Shown piece by piece: positions 13,833 to 21,988 of a DNA stretch of 21,988 bases. The notes beneath the pieces were generated by a model. The model did no database searches and had not been told where the DNA came from. It saw only the letters and a list, made by a program, of their open reading frames with translations. The number at the start of each line of letters is the position of its first letter. Position 1 is the first letter of the stretch. Origin of the DNA: Bacteroidales bacterium UBA5235 (GTDB lineage: Bacteria > Bacteroidota > Bacteroidia > Bacteroidales > VadinHA17); contig DHUL01000056.1 of the NCBI GenBank assembly GCA_002409145.1, forward strand, positions 1,677 to 23,664, written 5' to 3'. Made by a program: the position numbers and the translations under genes.

Positions 13833-15322
13833 TAATATTCGTTTATCTTACGGCTGTAGTTTGGCGCCTCACGAGTGATGGTCACATCATGCGGGTGGCT
13901 CTCCGTCACACCTGCACTGGTGACCCTTACAAAACGTCCTTCACGCTTAAGGGTGCCTATGTCACGTGCCCCGCAGTAACCCATCCCTGAACGCAGGCCG
14001 CCAAGAAACTGGTAAATCACTTCGGTGAGGGTGCCCTTGTATGGAACACGCGCCGTGATACCCTCGGGGACAAGCTTATGTATGTCATCTTCCATGTCCT
14101 GAAAATACCTGTCCTTTGACCCCATCTGCATTGCCTCAACCGAGCCCATGCCACGGTAGGTCTTGAATTTCCTTCCATTGTAGATGATGGTTTCACCGGG
14201 TGACTCCTCGACACCGGCAAAGAGTGACCCGGCCATGATGCTGTCAGCTCCTGCGGCTATTGCCTTAACAATGTCACCGGAATAACGGATGCCGCCGTCA
14301 GCTATCACAGGCACTCCGCTTCCTTCTATGGCACGCGCCACGTTGTATATTGCAGACAGCTGCGGAACACCCACACCTGCAACAACCCTGGTAGTACAGA
14401 TGGAGCCGGGCCCGATACCCACCTTCACCGCATCAGCACCCTCCTCAACGAGCTTCCTGGCTGCTTCGGCAGTGCCGATATTACCGACAACCACCTCAGT
14501 ACCCGGGAAGATCTTCTTTATCTCCCTCAGAATCTCTATCACACTCTTCGTATGCCCGTGAGCGGTGTCAATGGCTATGGCGTCAACACCGGCGCCCACC
14601 AGCGCTTCAACCCTCGAAAGGGTGTTGGGCGCAATGCCCACCGCAGCGGCAACCCTCAGCCGTCCCTTGTCATCCTTGCAGGCATTGGGCCTGTCTTTTG
14701 CCTTCGTAATGTCCTTGTATGTCACCAGCCCCTTGAGCCTTCCCTTCTCATCTACGATGGGAAGCTTCTCTATCTTGTGCTTCTGCAGTATCTCAGCAGC
14801 GGCAGCCAGGTCGGTCTGATGACTGAGCGTGATAAGCCTCTCAAGCGGAGTCATTATCTCACTGATACGACGCGAATAGTCAGTCTCGAAGCGAAGATCA
14901 CGGTTGGTGACAATTCCTGCCAGCGCTCCATCTTCATGAATGACAGGAATACCGCCGATCTTGAACTCCTTCATCAGCGCCAGCGCATCAGCCACTGAAG
15001 CACCATCTGAGATGGTAACAGGATCAAAGATCATAACACTCTCCGCACGCTTCACCTTGCGCACCTGGGCGGCCTGCTGACTGACCGACATGTTCTTGTG
15101 AATCACACCGATACCTCCTTCGCGGGCGATGGCTATTGCAAGCTCTGCCTCGGTGACGGTGTCCATCGCCGCCGAAACAATGGGAGTGTTAATGGTGATG
15201 TTACGGGTGAACTTTGACCTGAGGTCAACGTTCCGCGGCAAAACCTCCGAGTAGGCCGGAAGGAGCAGCACATCATCGAAGGTCAGACCTTCAAACAGCA
15301 GTTTATCTTCAGAGAATGACAT
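13832..15322 (-). CDS. guaB: Inosine-5'-monophosphate dehydrogenase
   Basis: GuaB oxidises IMP to XMP with NAD+, the first committed step to GMP. The 496-residue protein has the usual layout. The N-terminal barrel part has FEGLTFDDVLLLPAYSEVLP, two CBS domains lie at about 95-208, and the catalytic loop GIGPGSICTTRVV has the nucleophile C309. The flap sequence YRGMGSVEAM and the C-terminal GGLRSGMGYCGA are also present. Length is normal. It is the first gene of a tight minus-strand cluster with outer-membrane chaperones; the purine link to that cluster is not functional in any obvious way. It is divergent from recQ across 127 bases. Confidence 0.98.
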   Translation of the reverse strand: MSFSEDKLLFEGLTFDDVLLLPAYSEVLPRNVDLRSKFTRNITINTPIVSAAMDTVTEAELAIAIAREGGIGVIHKNMSVSQQAAQVRKVKRAESVMIFDPVTISDGASVADALALMKEFKIGGIPVIHEDGALAGIVTNRDLRFETDYSRRISEIMTPLERLITLSHQTDLAAAAEILQKHKIEKLPIVDEKGRLKGLVTYKDITKAKDRPNACKDDKGRLRVAAAVGIAPNTLSRVEALVGAGVDAIAIDTAHGHTKSVIEILREIKKIFPGTEVVVGNIGTAEAARKLVEEGADAVKVGIGPGSICTTRVVAGVGVPQLSAIYNVARAIEGSGVPVIADGGIRYSGDIVKAIAAGADSIMAGSLFAGVEESPGETIIYNGRKFKTYRGMGSVEAMQMGSKDRYFQDMEDDIHKLVPEGITARVPYKGTLTEVIYQFLGGLRSGMGYCGARDIGTLKREGRFVRVTSAGVTESHPHDVTITREAPNYSRKINEY

Positions 15323-15420
15323 CGGGCAAGGTTTTTTTCTTGGGGCGAAAATTACAAAAAATTGCTAAGCACCTGCATATCTTAAATGTCAATAAAAGGT
15401 TAAAAGTAAGATTGAGTTAT

Positions 15421-15428
15421 TAAATTTG
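15421..15428 (+). promoter_or_regulatory. Candidate -7 promoter element for recQ (TAAATTTG)
   Basis: TAAATTTG is a perfect TAnnTTTG match 21 bases before the recQ ATG, in the recQ/guaB divergent region. No convincing -33 box is seen. For guaB on the other strand the best candidate is TAATTTTC, one mismatch. Confidence 0.45.
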
Positions 15429-15449
15429 TATTAAACAGCCTGCAAAACC

Positions 15450-17360
15450 ATGCTGCCGGACATATACAGGGAAACCCTTGCACGGTACTGGGGATTCACT
15501 TCCTTCAGGCCAATGCAGGAGGAGATCATTGAAACAGTGGTCTCCGGAACTGATGTGGTTGGCCTTCTTCCAACCGGCGGCGGTAAATCGGTAACTTACC
15601 AGGTGCCCCCCGTCGCAGGTGAGGGACTCTGCCTGGTTATCACACCCCTTATAGCTCTGATGAAAGACCAGGTGGCCAGGCTGAAAACTATGAATATCAA
15701 GGCTATGGCTATCCACAGTGGCATGACCCGCGAAGAAGTCGAAATCTCCCTTGATAATTGCCTCTACGGAGACTACCGGCTGCTGTATGTCAGTCCCGAG
15801 CGGCTTCAGACCCCGCTGTTCAGGGCACGCCTTCCGAGATTCAATTTCACACTTGTGGCTGTCGATGAAGCCCACTGCATATCACAGTGGGGATATGACT
15901 TCAGGCCGTCATACCTCCATATAGCCGAAATAAGGGAGATGATGAACGAGGATGTACCCTTCCTGGCACTGACGGCAACAGCCACCCCGCGCGTTGTGGA
16001 TGACATCATCTCAAGACTGAAGATGAAGAATCCAAAGGTGCTTCGCACAAGTTTCCGGAGGCCGAATATCACCTATATGGTCAGGGAGGTGGAGGACAAA
16101 AGCACTTATGTTATCCGCAGCCTCAGAAAAGAGCAGGGCAGCGGAATAATATATGTGAGCAGCAGGAAAAGGGCAAAGGAGGTGGCGGAAATGCTCGTGG
16201 CTAATAATATTAAAGCCGACTTCTACCATGCCGGGCTGCCACAGGAGATGCGTGACAGGAAACAGACAGCCTGGAGCACCGGCGAAACCCGCGTAATAGT
16301 GGCCACCAACGCTTTCGGAATGGGAATTGACAAGGCCGACGTGAGGTTCGTCATTCACTGGGACTGCCCTGACTCCGTGGAGGCATATTACCAGGAATCA
16401 GGCCGTGCAGGCCGCGACGGGAAACCATCGTTCTCAGTGTTGCTCTGGTCACAGGATGAAAAGAGAAAGCTGGCTGACTCGGTACGCATAAAATTCCCCC
16501 CGGTGGAGCGGATTAAGGATGTGTATGAAGCTATCGGCAACTTCTACCAGTTGCCGGTCGGGTCAGGCATGAACAGCGTACATGACTTCGATCTGTGGAA
16601 GTTCGTTTCGGCCTTCCGGTTCTCGGTGACTGAGACTTACAACAGCCTCAACTTCCTCCAGAAGGAGGGATACCTTGAGTTTACAGATGAGATAAACAAC
16701 CCTTCACGGGTACATTTCGTGGTGTCACGCGATGACCTTTACAAGTTCCAGGTAGCCAATGAGGAGTATGACAGGTTCATCAAACTGCTCCTTCGCACCT
16801 ACAGCGGAATGTTCTCAGAATTCGTACCGGTCAATGAAGAAAATCTTGCTGCCAGGTCCGGACTCACACGCGAAGCCATCTACCAGTACCTTCTCAGGCT
16901 CTCATCACAGGGCATAATTCATTTCATTCCTGGGAAGAAGAGCCCGCTGGTGATTTTCACCGGGGAGAGGCTTGACAGAAGCCACCTGCGCATCTCACCC
17001 GAACTCTACCTGAAGGTAAAGGAGAATTATGTTGAAAGGGTTGCCTGCATCACCGAGTACGCCGAAAATAAAACACGCTGCCGCCCTGCTTTCCTTACCT
17101 CTTACTTCGGAGAGGAAACAGGCAGGTGCGGACTGTGTGACACCTGCCAGGAAAGAAACGAACTCGAACTCAGCAAATATGAGTTCGATTTAATCATTGA
17201 TAAAATCAAGGAACTGCTTGCCGAAAAACCTCTCAGACCTGAGGAACTGGAGGAGCAGACTGACCTGCCACGGGAAAAGAGCGTTAAAGTCATCCGGTGG
17301 CTGCTTGACCACGAGAAACTGGTCTATGACAGTGAGCACAGACTCACGTGGAAACGGTAA
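15450..17360 (+). CDS. recQ: ATP-dependent DNA helicase RecQ
   Basis: RecQ is a 3'-5' DNA helicase for recombination and fork repair. The 636-residue protein has Walker A PTGGGKS (41-47), the DEAH box at 139-142 followed by the RecQ-specific aromatic loop ISQWGYDFRPSY, TATATPRV, and motif VI QESGRAGRDG. A zinc-binding RQC subdomain has Cys residues in ACITEY, TRCRPAF and CGLCDTC. A winged-helix-like C-terminus follows. There is no separate HRDC domain, so this is the short RecQ form. It is apparently transcribed alone, with 74 bases before the next gene. Confidence 0.96.
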   Translation: MLPDIYRETLARYWGFTSFRPMQEEIIETVVSGTDVVGLLPTGGGKSVTYQVPPVAGEGLCLVITPLIALMKDQVARLKTMNIKAMAIHSGMTREEVEISLDNCLYGDYRLLYVSPERLQTPLFRARLPRFNFTLVAVDEAHCISQWGYDFRPSYLHIAEIREMMNEDVPFLALTATATPRVVDDIISRLKMKNPKVLRTSFRRPNITYMVREVEDKSTYVIRSLRKEQGSGIIYVSSRKRAKEVAEMLVANNIKADFYHAGLPQEMRDRKQTAWSTGETRVIVATNAFGMGIDKADVRFVIHWDCPDSVEAYYQESGRAGRDGKPSFSVLLWSQDEKRKLADSVRIKFPPVERIKDVYEAIGNFYQLPVGSGMNSVHDFDLWKFVSAFRFSVTETYNSLNFLQKEGYLEFTDEINNPSRVHFVVSRDDLYKFQVANEEYDRFIKLLLRTYSGMFSEFVPVNEENLAARSGLTREAIYQYLLRLSSQGIIHFIPGKKSPLVIFTGERLDRSHLRISPELYLKVKENYVERVACITEYAENKTRCRPAFLTSYFGEETGRCGLCDTCQERNELELSKYEFDLIIDKIKELLAEKPLRPEELEEQTDLPREKSVKVIRWLLDHEKLVYDSEHRLTWKR

Positions 17361-17407
17361 CCTGCCTCCTTTTATCAACAAATCCCCGGTTTTAACCCTG
17401 AAATGAA

Positions 17408-17415
17408 TAATTTTG
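17408..17415 (+). promoter_or_regulatory. Candidate -7 promoter element (TAATTTTG)
   Basis: TAATTTTG is a perfect TAnnTTTG match 19 bases before the ATG of the DUF5063 gene, in the 74-base gap after recQ. It suggests that the DUF5063-exonuclease-rlmI group has its own promoter. Confidence 0.45.
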
Positions 17416-17434
17416 CCCCGTTGATCTGTTCATT

Positions 17435-17995
17435 ATGGAAAAAGAGGACAAGGTTATTTATTCACGGCAGGTGGTTGAGTTTGCCGCTTCAGCCAATGAG
17501 TACTGCAAATATCTCGAGTCAACCCAGGAAATTGGCGGCATAGAGATACTCAAGGTCATGCAGCGCCTGCTCCCGTTCATATACCTGAGGGGATCACTGC
17601 TGCCACTGCTGGAGCCGGTGCTGGAGGAACCCAACGAAAAAACAGTAACAGAGTTCGACTGGACCCGGATGCATGACAATCTGCTCTCAAAACTGGGTAA
17701 CAATGACCCGTTCCCGGTCATTGTGTCATTGGGAGACCCCGCAGACGGACTCTATACAGGAAGCATCTCTGAAAATCTGAGTGATATATACCAGGACCTG
17801 AAAGACTTCATTGTCAGCTATAAAAGCGGTAAAGAAGAGGTGATGAATGACGCGGTGTGGGAGGTGCTGATGAACTTCGAGGAGTTCTGGGGAAAGAAAC
17901 TGCTTAACGTGCTGACAGCAATTCATACTGTCCTCTATTCCGAAGATGACACGATTGCTGACAACGAAAAGAATGATGATGACGAAACAATATAA
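17435..17995 (+). CDS. DUF5063-family protein
   Basis: The 186-residue soluble, acidic, mainly helical protein has no signal peptide. I recognise it as the Bacteroidota DUF5063 family (VVEFAASANEYCKYLE at the start, then FWGKKLLNVLTAIHTVLY), of unknown function. The C-terminus is a charged tail (DDTIADNEKNDDDETI). Its stop lies inside the next gene, the 3'-5' exonuclease, giving a 17-base overlap and translational coupling. This constant partnership hints at a role in nucleic acid metabolism, but nothing in the sequence shows it. Confidence 0.82.
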   Translation: MEKEDKVIYSRQVVEFAASANEYCKYLESTQEIGGIEILKVMQRLLPFIYLRGSLLPLLEPVLEEPNEKTVTEFDWTRMHDNLLSKLGNNDPFPVIVSLGDPADGLYTGSISENLSDIYQDLKDFIVSYKSGKEEVMNDAVWEVLMNFEEFWGKKLLNVLTAIHTVLYSEDDTIADNEKNDDDETI

Positions 17996-18572
17996 CGGAA
18001 CCATTACTGATGATGAACTGAGAAAACTGCCACTGCTGCAGTTTAACGGCCGGGTCACCCTGGTTGACAATATGGATAAGTTTTGCAGGGCAATGGGCGA
18101 TATAGGGAGACCTTCATTGCTGGGTTTTGATACAGAAACCAGGCCATCCTTCAAAAAGGGGAGGAGATATAAGGTGGCACTGCTCCAGCTTGCCGATGCT
18201 GACCGTGCATGGCTCTTCAGACTTAACATGATCGGTCTTCCGCCCGAACTTGCTGCGCTGCTCTCTGACAGGAAAATAGTCAAAACCGGTGTTGCCATAC
18301 GCGATGACATAAAAGCCCTTCGATCACTGACTCCCTTCGAACCGCACGGATTCATTGATCTTCAGAGTGTTGTAGCTGATCATGGAATACAGGAGCTGGG
18401 ACTGAAGAAACTCACAGCCATTGTTCTCGGCTACTCCATCTCAAAGTCACAGCAGGTTTCAAACTGGGAGGCACCCGCCCTGACAGAGCCGCAACAGCTC
18501 TACGCTGCCACAGATGCCTGGGTATGCCGGAGCATTTACCTTGCCCTGAACGGGAAGGAAACTTATCAATAA
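17979..18572 (+). CDS. 3'-5' exonuclease, DEDDy (RNase D/WRN-like) family
   Basis: The protein degrades nucleic acid from the 3' end with two metal ions. From the ATG at 17979 it has 197 residues, with the DEDD residues D51 and E53 (FDTET), D109 or D110 (AIRDDIKAL) and D179 with Y175 (YAATD), marking the DEDDy subtype. It is only the exonuclease domain, lacking the HRDC domain of RNase D. Substrate (DNA or RNA) is not clear. The ORF extends upstream to 17946, but that start would overlap DUF5063 by 50 bases; three tandem ATGs at 17973-17981 allow small changes. It is followed by rlmI after 9 bases. Confidence 0.88.
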   Translation: MTKQYNGTITDDELRKLPLLQFNGRVTLVDNMDKFCRAMGDIGRPSLLGFDTETRPSFKKGRRYKVALLQLADADRAWLFRLNMIGLPPELAALLSDRKIVKTGVAIRDDIKALRSLTPFEPHGFIDLQSVVADHGIQELGLKKLTAIVLGYSISKSQQVSNWEAPALTEPQQLYAATDAWVCRSIYLALNGKETYQ

Positions 18573-18581
18573 ACTACATCA

Positions 18582-19766
18582 ATGCCCGCAAACATCATCC
18601 TTAAAAAAGGTAAGGAACAATCGGTACGCCGGTACCACCCCTGGATCTTCTCCGGGGCTGTAGCTTCAGTCAATGGTAATCCGTCAGAGGGCGATGCCGT
18701 AGACGTCTATGCCTGGGACAAGACTTACCTGGCAACAGGACACTGGGCGCCCGGATCTATCGCGGTACGGATATTCTCATTCACAAAATGCAACCCTGAC
18801 CGCGCGTTCTTCAGGAAACGGCTTGAAGGAGCCATGCAGTACAGGATAAATGCCGGTATAGCAGGCAGACCGGACACTGATGTTTGGCGTCTTGTGCATG
18901 GCGAAGGCGATGGGCTGCCGGGACTGGTAGTTGACATCTATGGCAGTGTCGCTGTCATGCAGGCACACACCGCCGGATTCTGGAAAATCAGGGAGATGAT
19001 TGCGCAACTGCTGCCTGAGGCGACTGGCGGACTTGTAACCGCAGTATACGATAAGAGTGAGGGAACACTTCCGTTTATGGCAAAGCTGAACCCCTCGAAC
19101 GGCTATCTTGTTGGCGGAAACGGTGAACCCGGTGCTGTTGTCACTGAAAACGGCTTCAGGTTCAGGGTCGACTGGGAGAAAGGTCAGAAGACAGGATTCT
19201 TCATTGACCAACGCGACAGCCGCAGCCTGCTGAGCCGGTACAGCAACGGCAGGAGAGTGCTGAATATGTTCGGCTATACCGGAGGATTCTCGGTTTATGC
19301 TATGAAAAACGCCGAACTCGTACATTCGGTTGACAGCTCTGCGGCGGCCACGGCCCTCGCCGATGAAAACGTCAGGCTCAACTTCGGCGATGACCCCCGC
19401 CACCGCTCTTTTGCCACTGACGCCTTCACCTTCCTGGCCGGAATGGAACGCGAATATGACCTCATTATCCTGGATCCCCCCGCCTTCGCAAAACACCAGA
19501 CCGCTCTTAACCAGGCACTTCAGGGCTACCGGAGACTCAACGCGCTGGCTATTCAGAAAATCAGACCCGGCGGTCTGCTGTTTACCTTCTCCTGCTCGCA
19601 GGTAGTAAGCCGCGATGACTTCCGCCGCTCGGTCTTCGTGGCCGCCGCAAATACCGGACGCAACGTCCGGATACTGCACCAGACAGGACAGCCAGCTGAC
19701 CACCCTGTAAATATTTACCACCCCGAGAGCGAATACCTGAAAGGATTGGTACTCCATATTGAATAA
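18582..19766 (+). CDS. rlmI: Class I SAM-dependent rRNA methyltransferase, RlmI-like
   Basis: RlmI-type enzymes methylate the C5 of a cytosine in 23S rRNA. The 394-residue protein has an N-terminal PUA-like RNA-binding domain (KEQSVRRYHPWIFSGAV). It also has an RlmI linker (KTGFFIDQRDSRSLL), the SAM site VLNMFGYTGGFSVYA and the DPPAFAK motif. The late Cys in FSCSQ, after the GGLLFTF sequence, fits this family. The symbol is by family similarity; the exact target is not shown. It is third in a three-gene run with DUF5063 and the exonuclease. Confidence 0.88.
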   Translation: MPANIILKKGKEQSVRRYHPWIFSGAVASVNGNPSEGDAVDVYAWDKTYLATGHWAPGSIAVRIFSFTKCNPDRAFFRKRLEGAMQYRINAGIAGRPDTDVWRLVHGEGDGLPGLVVDIYGSVAVMQAHTAGFWKIREMIAQLLPEATGGLVTAVYDKSEGTLPFMAKLNPSNGYLVGGNGEPGAVVTENGFRFRVDWEKGQKTGFFIDQRDSRSLLSRYSNGRRVLNMFGYTGGFSVYAMKNAELVHSVDSSAAATALADENVRLNFGDDPRHRSFATDAFTFLAGMEREYDLIILDPPAFAKHQTALNQALQGYRRLNALAIQKIRPGGLLFTFSCSQVVSRDDFRRSVFVAAANTGRNVRILHQTGQPADHPVNIYHPESEYLKGLVLHIE

Positions 19767-19850
19767 CCTGTATAGACCACCACATTGAGTGACTATTACG
19801 GACACTATGCATTTATTGATTGTTTCTGAAATTCATATTGATTGACTGTT

Positions 19851-21988
19851 ATGGACCCTTCGGCTCACATTAAGACAATAGCACAGAAGTTCCAGCTGCA
19901 CGACTGGCAGGTTGAGAATACTCTCAGGCTCCTTGATGACGGAGCCACAATACCCTTCATCAGCCGCTACCGCAAGGAGGTGACGGGAAGCCTGAACGAG
20001 GTGCAACTGGCGGAGATACGTGATGAATACGAGAGGCTGAAGGAGCTTGAAAAACGCAGGGAGGCGGTTATAAAATCAATAGAAGAACAGGAAAAGATGA
20101 CTCCTGAATTGCTTGCGAAGATAAATGCAGCCCTGACATCGTCACAGCTCGAAGACCTCTACCTGCCATACAGACCCAAAAGAAAGACCCGTGCATCCGT
20201 TGCCCGCGAGAAAGGGCTTGAACCCCTGGCACTATGGCTGCTTGCCCAGAAACCGGGCGATCCATCGGCGGAGGCGGAGAAGTATCTGGGCGAGGCCGTG
20301 GAGGATACTGGAGCAGCCCTGGCCGGTGCACGTGACATCATAGCCGAGATGGTCAGCGAGGATGAACAGGTACGCGGATCTCTCAGGCGCCTTTATGAAC
20401 GTGAAGCCGTCATAACCTCGAAGGTCGTCAGGGGAAAAGAGCAGGAGGGAGCCAAATTCAGCGATTACTTCGACTGGTCAGAACCGCTGCGCCGCTGCCC
20501 GTCGCACAGGCTGCTTGCCATGCGTCGCGGTGAGGACGAGAAATTCCTGCGACTGGCAATCATGCCGGATGAGGAGGAAGCCCGGAGCCTGGTTGAGAAA
20601 CAGTTTGTCAGGGCAAACAACGAAGCTGCCCGCCAGGTGCGCGAGGCTGTGGCCGACAGCTGGAGCAGGCTGCTGGCACCGTCAATGGAAACAGAGTTCA
20701 GAAAATCATCCAAGGAAAAGGCCGACGAGGAAGCTATACGCGTTTTCGCGGAAAACCTCCGGCAACTGCTGCTGGCACCACCGCTGGGAGGGAAGAACGT
20801 GCTGGGGATTGACCCGGGACAGAGAACCGGATGCAAAGTGGTATGCCTTGACCGCCAGGGAGCCCTGTTGCACCATGACGTTATCTACCCGCACCCGCCT
20901 CAGAACGAGACGGCACGCAGCGTAAGCAAAATACTTTCACTTATTGATAAATATAATATCGAAGCCGTCGCAATAGGCAACGGAACTGCCAGCCGCGAGA
21001 CTGAACAGTTTGTCCGTTCATATCTTCCCGCTGACTCAGGGATCAAGGTTTTCGTGGTCAGTGAGGCGGGTGCTTCAATATATTCAGCTTCAAAGACTGC
21101 CCGCGACGAGTTTCCTGATCATGATGTGACGGTGCGCGGAGCCGTGTCAATCGGCCGTCGCCTGATGGACCCTCTGGCTGAACTCGTTAAGATAGACCCC
21201 AAATCGATAGGAGTGGGGCAGTACCAGCATGATGTTGATCAGGCCCGCCTGCAGGCCAGCCTCGACGAGGTGGTGATGTCATGCGTCAACGCCGTGGGAG
21301 TGGAAGTGAATACTGCCAGCCCGCACCTGCTGACATACGTATCAGGGATAGGCCCTAAAATGGCTCAGAACATTGTCGACCACCGGACGGAGAACGGACC
21401 TTTCAGCTCACGCGCTGACCTGATGAAGGTGAAACGTATGGGAGAAAAGGCCTTTGAACAGGCTGCCGGATTCCTCAGGGTACGCGGCGCTGCAAACCCG
21501 CTCGATGCCTCAGCCGTCCACCCGGAGAGTTACCACATAGTTGAGAAAATGGCTTCTGACCTGGGATGTTCCGTCTCTGATCTCATAAAGGATGAAACTA
21601 AACGAAAAGCCATAAGAATAGAGAAATATGTTACTGCTGAAGCAGGACTGCCGACCCTTAAGGATATCATGCAGGAACTTGCAAGGCCCGGACGTGATCC
21701 GCGGTCGGCAATACAGGAATTCAGCTTTGCAGATATTCATTCAATTGATGATGTGAAGGAAGGGATGGTGGTTCCCGGTATTGTAACAAACATTACCAGG
21801 TTCGGAGCGTTTGTTGATATCGGCGTCAAGCAGGACGGCCTTGTGCACGTATCTCAGATGGCTGACCGTTATGTAGATGACCCGGCGAAGGTTGTGAAAT
21901 TGCATCAGCATGTCACTGTGCGGGTTGTTTCGGTTGACCGTACCCGTAACCGGATTCAGCTCAGCATGAAGGGAATGGCCGGTCAGAA
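19851..21988 (+). CDS. tex: RNA-binding protein Tex, 3' end cut by window edge
   Basis: Tex is a conserved transcription-associated RNA-binding protein. The visible frame is open from the ATG at 19851 (MDPSAHIKTIAQKF) to the window end, 712 codons. Tex N-terminal sequence has IPFISRYRKEVTGSL. The YqgF/RNase H-like domain has VLGIDPGQRTGCKV (about 316 on), and the helix-hairpin-helix block has YVSGIGPKMAQNIV. The final S1 domain (GIVTNITRFGAFVDIGVKQD to VSVDRTRNRIQLSMKG) is nearly complete, so only a short tail is missing. It lies 84 bases after rlmI; no clear promoter is visible there. Confidence 0.96.
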   Translation, partial: MDPSAHIKTIAQKFQLHDWQVENTLRLLDDGATIPFISRYRKEVTGSLNEVQLAEIRDEYERLKELEKRREAVIKSIEEQEKMTPELLAKINAALTSSQLEDLYLPYRPKRKTRASVAREKGLEPLALWLLAQKPGDPSAEAEKYLGEAVEDTGAALAGARDIIAEMVSEDEQVRGSLRRLYEREAVITSKVVRGKEQEGAKFSDYFDWSEPLRRCPSHRLLAMRRGEDEKFLRLAIMPDEEEARSLVEKQFVRANNEAARQVREAVADSWSRLLAPSMETEFRKSSKEKADEEAIRVFAENLRQLLLAPPLGGKNVLGIDPGQRTGCKVVCLDRQGALLHHDVIYPHPPQNETARSVSKILSLIDKYNIEAVAIGNGTASRETEQFVRSYLPADSGIKVFVVSEAGASIYSASKTARDEFPDHDVTVRGAVSIGRRLMDPLAELVKIDPKSIGVGQYQHDVDQARLQASLDEVVMSCVNAVGVEVNTASPHLLTYVSGIGPKMAQNIVDHRTENGPFSSRADLMKVKRMGEKAFEQAAGFLRVRGAANPLDASAVHPESYHIVEKMASDLGCSVSDLIKDETKRKAIRIEKYVTAEAGLPTLKDIMQELARPGRDPRSAIQEFSFADIHSIDDVKEGMVVPGIVTNITRFGAFVDIGVKQDGLVHVSQMADRYVDDPAKVVKLHQHVTVRVVSVDRTRNRIQLSMKGMAGQ

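Noticed and set aside
18777..19805. 342-residue open frame on the minus strand opposite rlmI
   Set aside because: It is antisense to a well-supported methyltransferase with clear motifs, has no recognisable domain, and the open frame is explained by codon bias of the plus-strand gene.

Overview
The window is ordinary chromosomal DNA of a Bacteroidota bacterium, most likely from the order Bacteroidales or a close relative. The evidence is an RseC-RnfB-RnfC-RnfD-RnfG-RnfE gene order, a SurA/OstA-like/guaB cluster, small DUF2795 and DUF5063 proteins, and several perfect TAnnTTTG elements (the Bacteroidota -7 promoter box) just upstream of genes. Coding density is high, with no RNA gene, insertion sequence, phage gene or CRISPR array visible.

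Layout. 1-4556 (minus): the membrane redox operon rseC-rnfB-rnfC-rnfD-rnfG-rnfE, running off the left edge inside rnfE. It encodes a ferredoxin:NAD+ oxidoreductase that couples electron transfer to ion transport. 4557-4907: a 351-base gene-free stretch filled by three short-period tandem repeats. 4908-7013 (minus): recG. 7086-9945 (plus): a repeat-expanded SAM-dependent methyltransferase, a LolD/MacB-type ABC ATPase, a PduO-type cobalamin adenosyltransferase and a small acidic DUF2795 protein. 9967-15322 (minus): guaB, a short PPIase-like lipoprotein, a SurA-type PPIase and an OstA/LptA-like protein, packed with overlaps or gaps of a few bases; the last three point to outer-membrane biogenesis. 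15450-21988 (plus): recQ, a DUF5063 protein, a 3'-5' exonuclease, an RlmI-type rRNA methyltransferase and tex, which is cut by the right edge.

No new multi-gene system is evident. The most unusual features are three sequence-level oddities. (1) rnfE begins with a 39-base in-frame tandem duplication of its own start region, so three successive ATGs each follow a similar leader. (2) A 78-base in-frame tandem repeat, with an exact 26-residue period, is inserted into the methyltransferase before its SAM-binding motif. (3) Three unrelated 7-8 base repeat families lie side by side upstream of the rnf operon. A 194-base gap between rnfB and rnfC holds a 51-codon ORF that overlaps the GTG start of rnfC.
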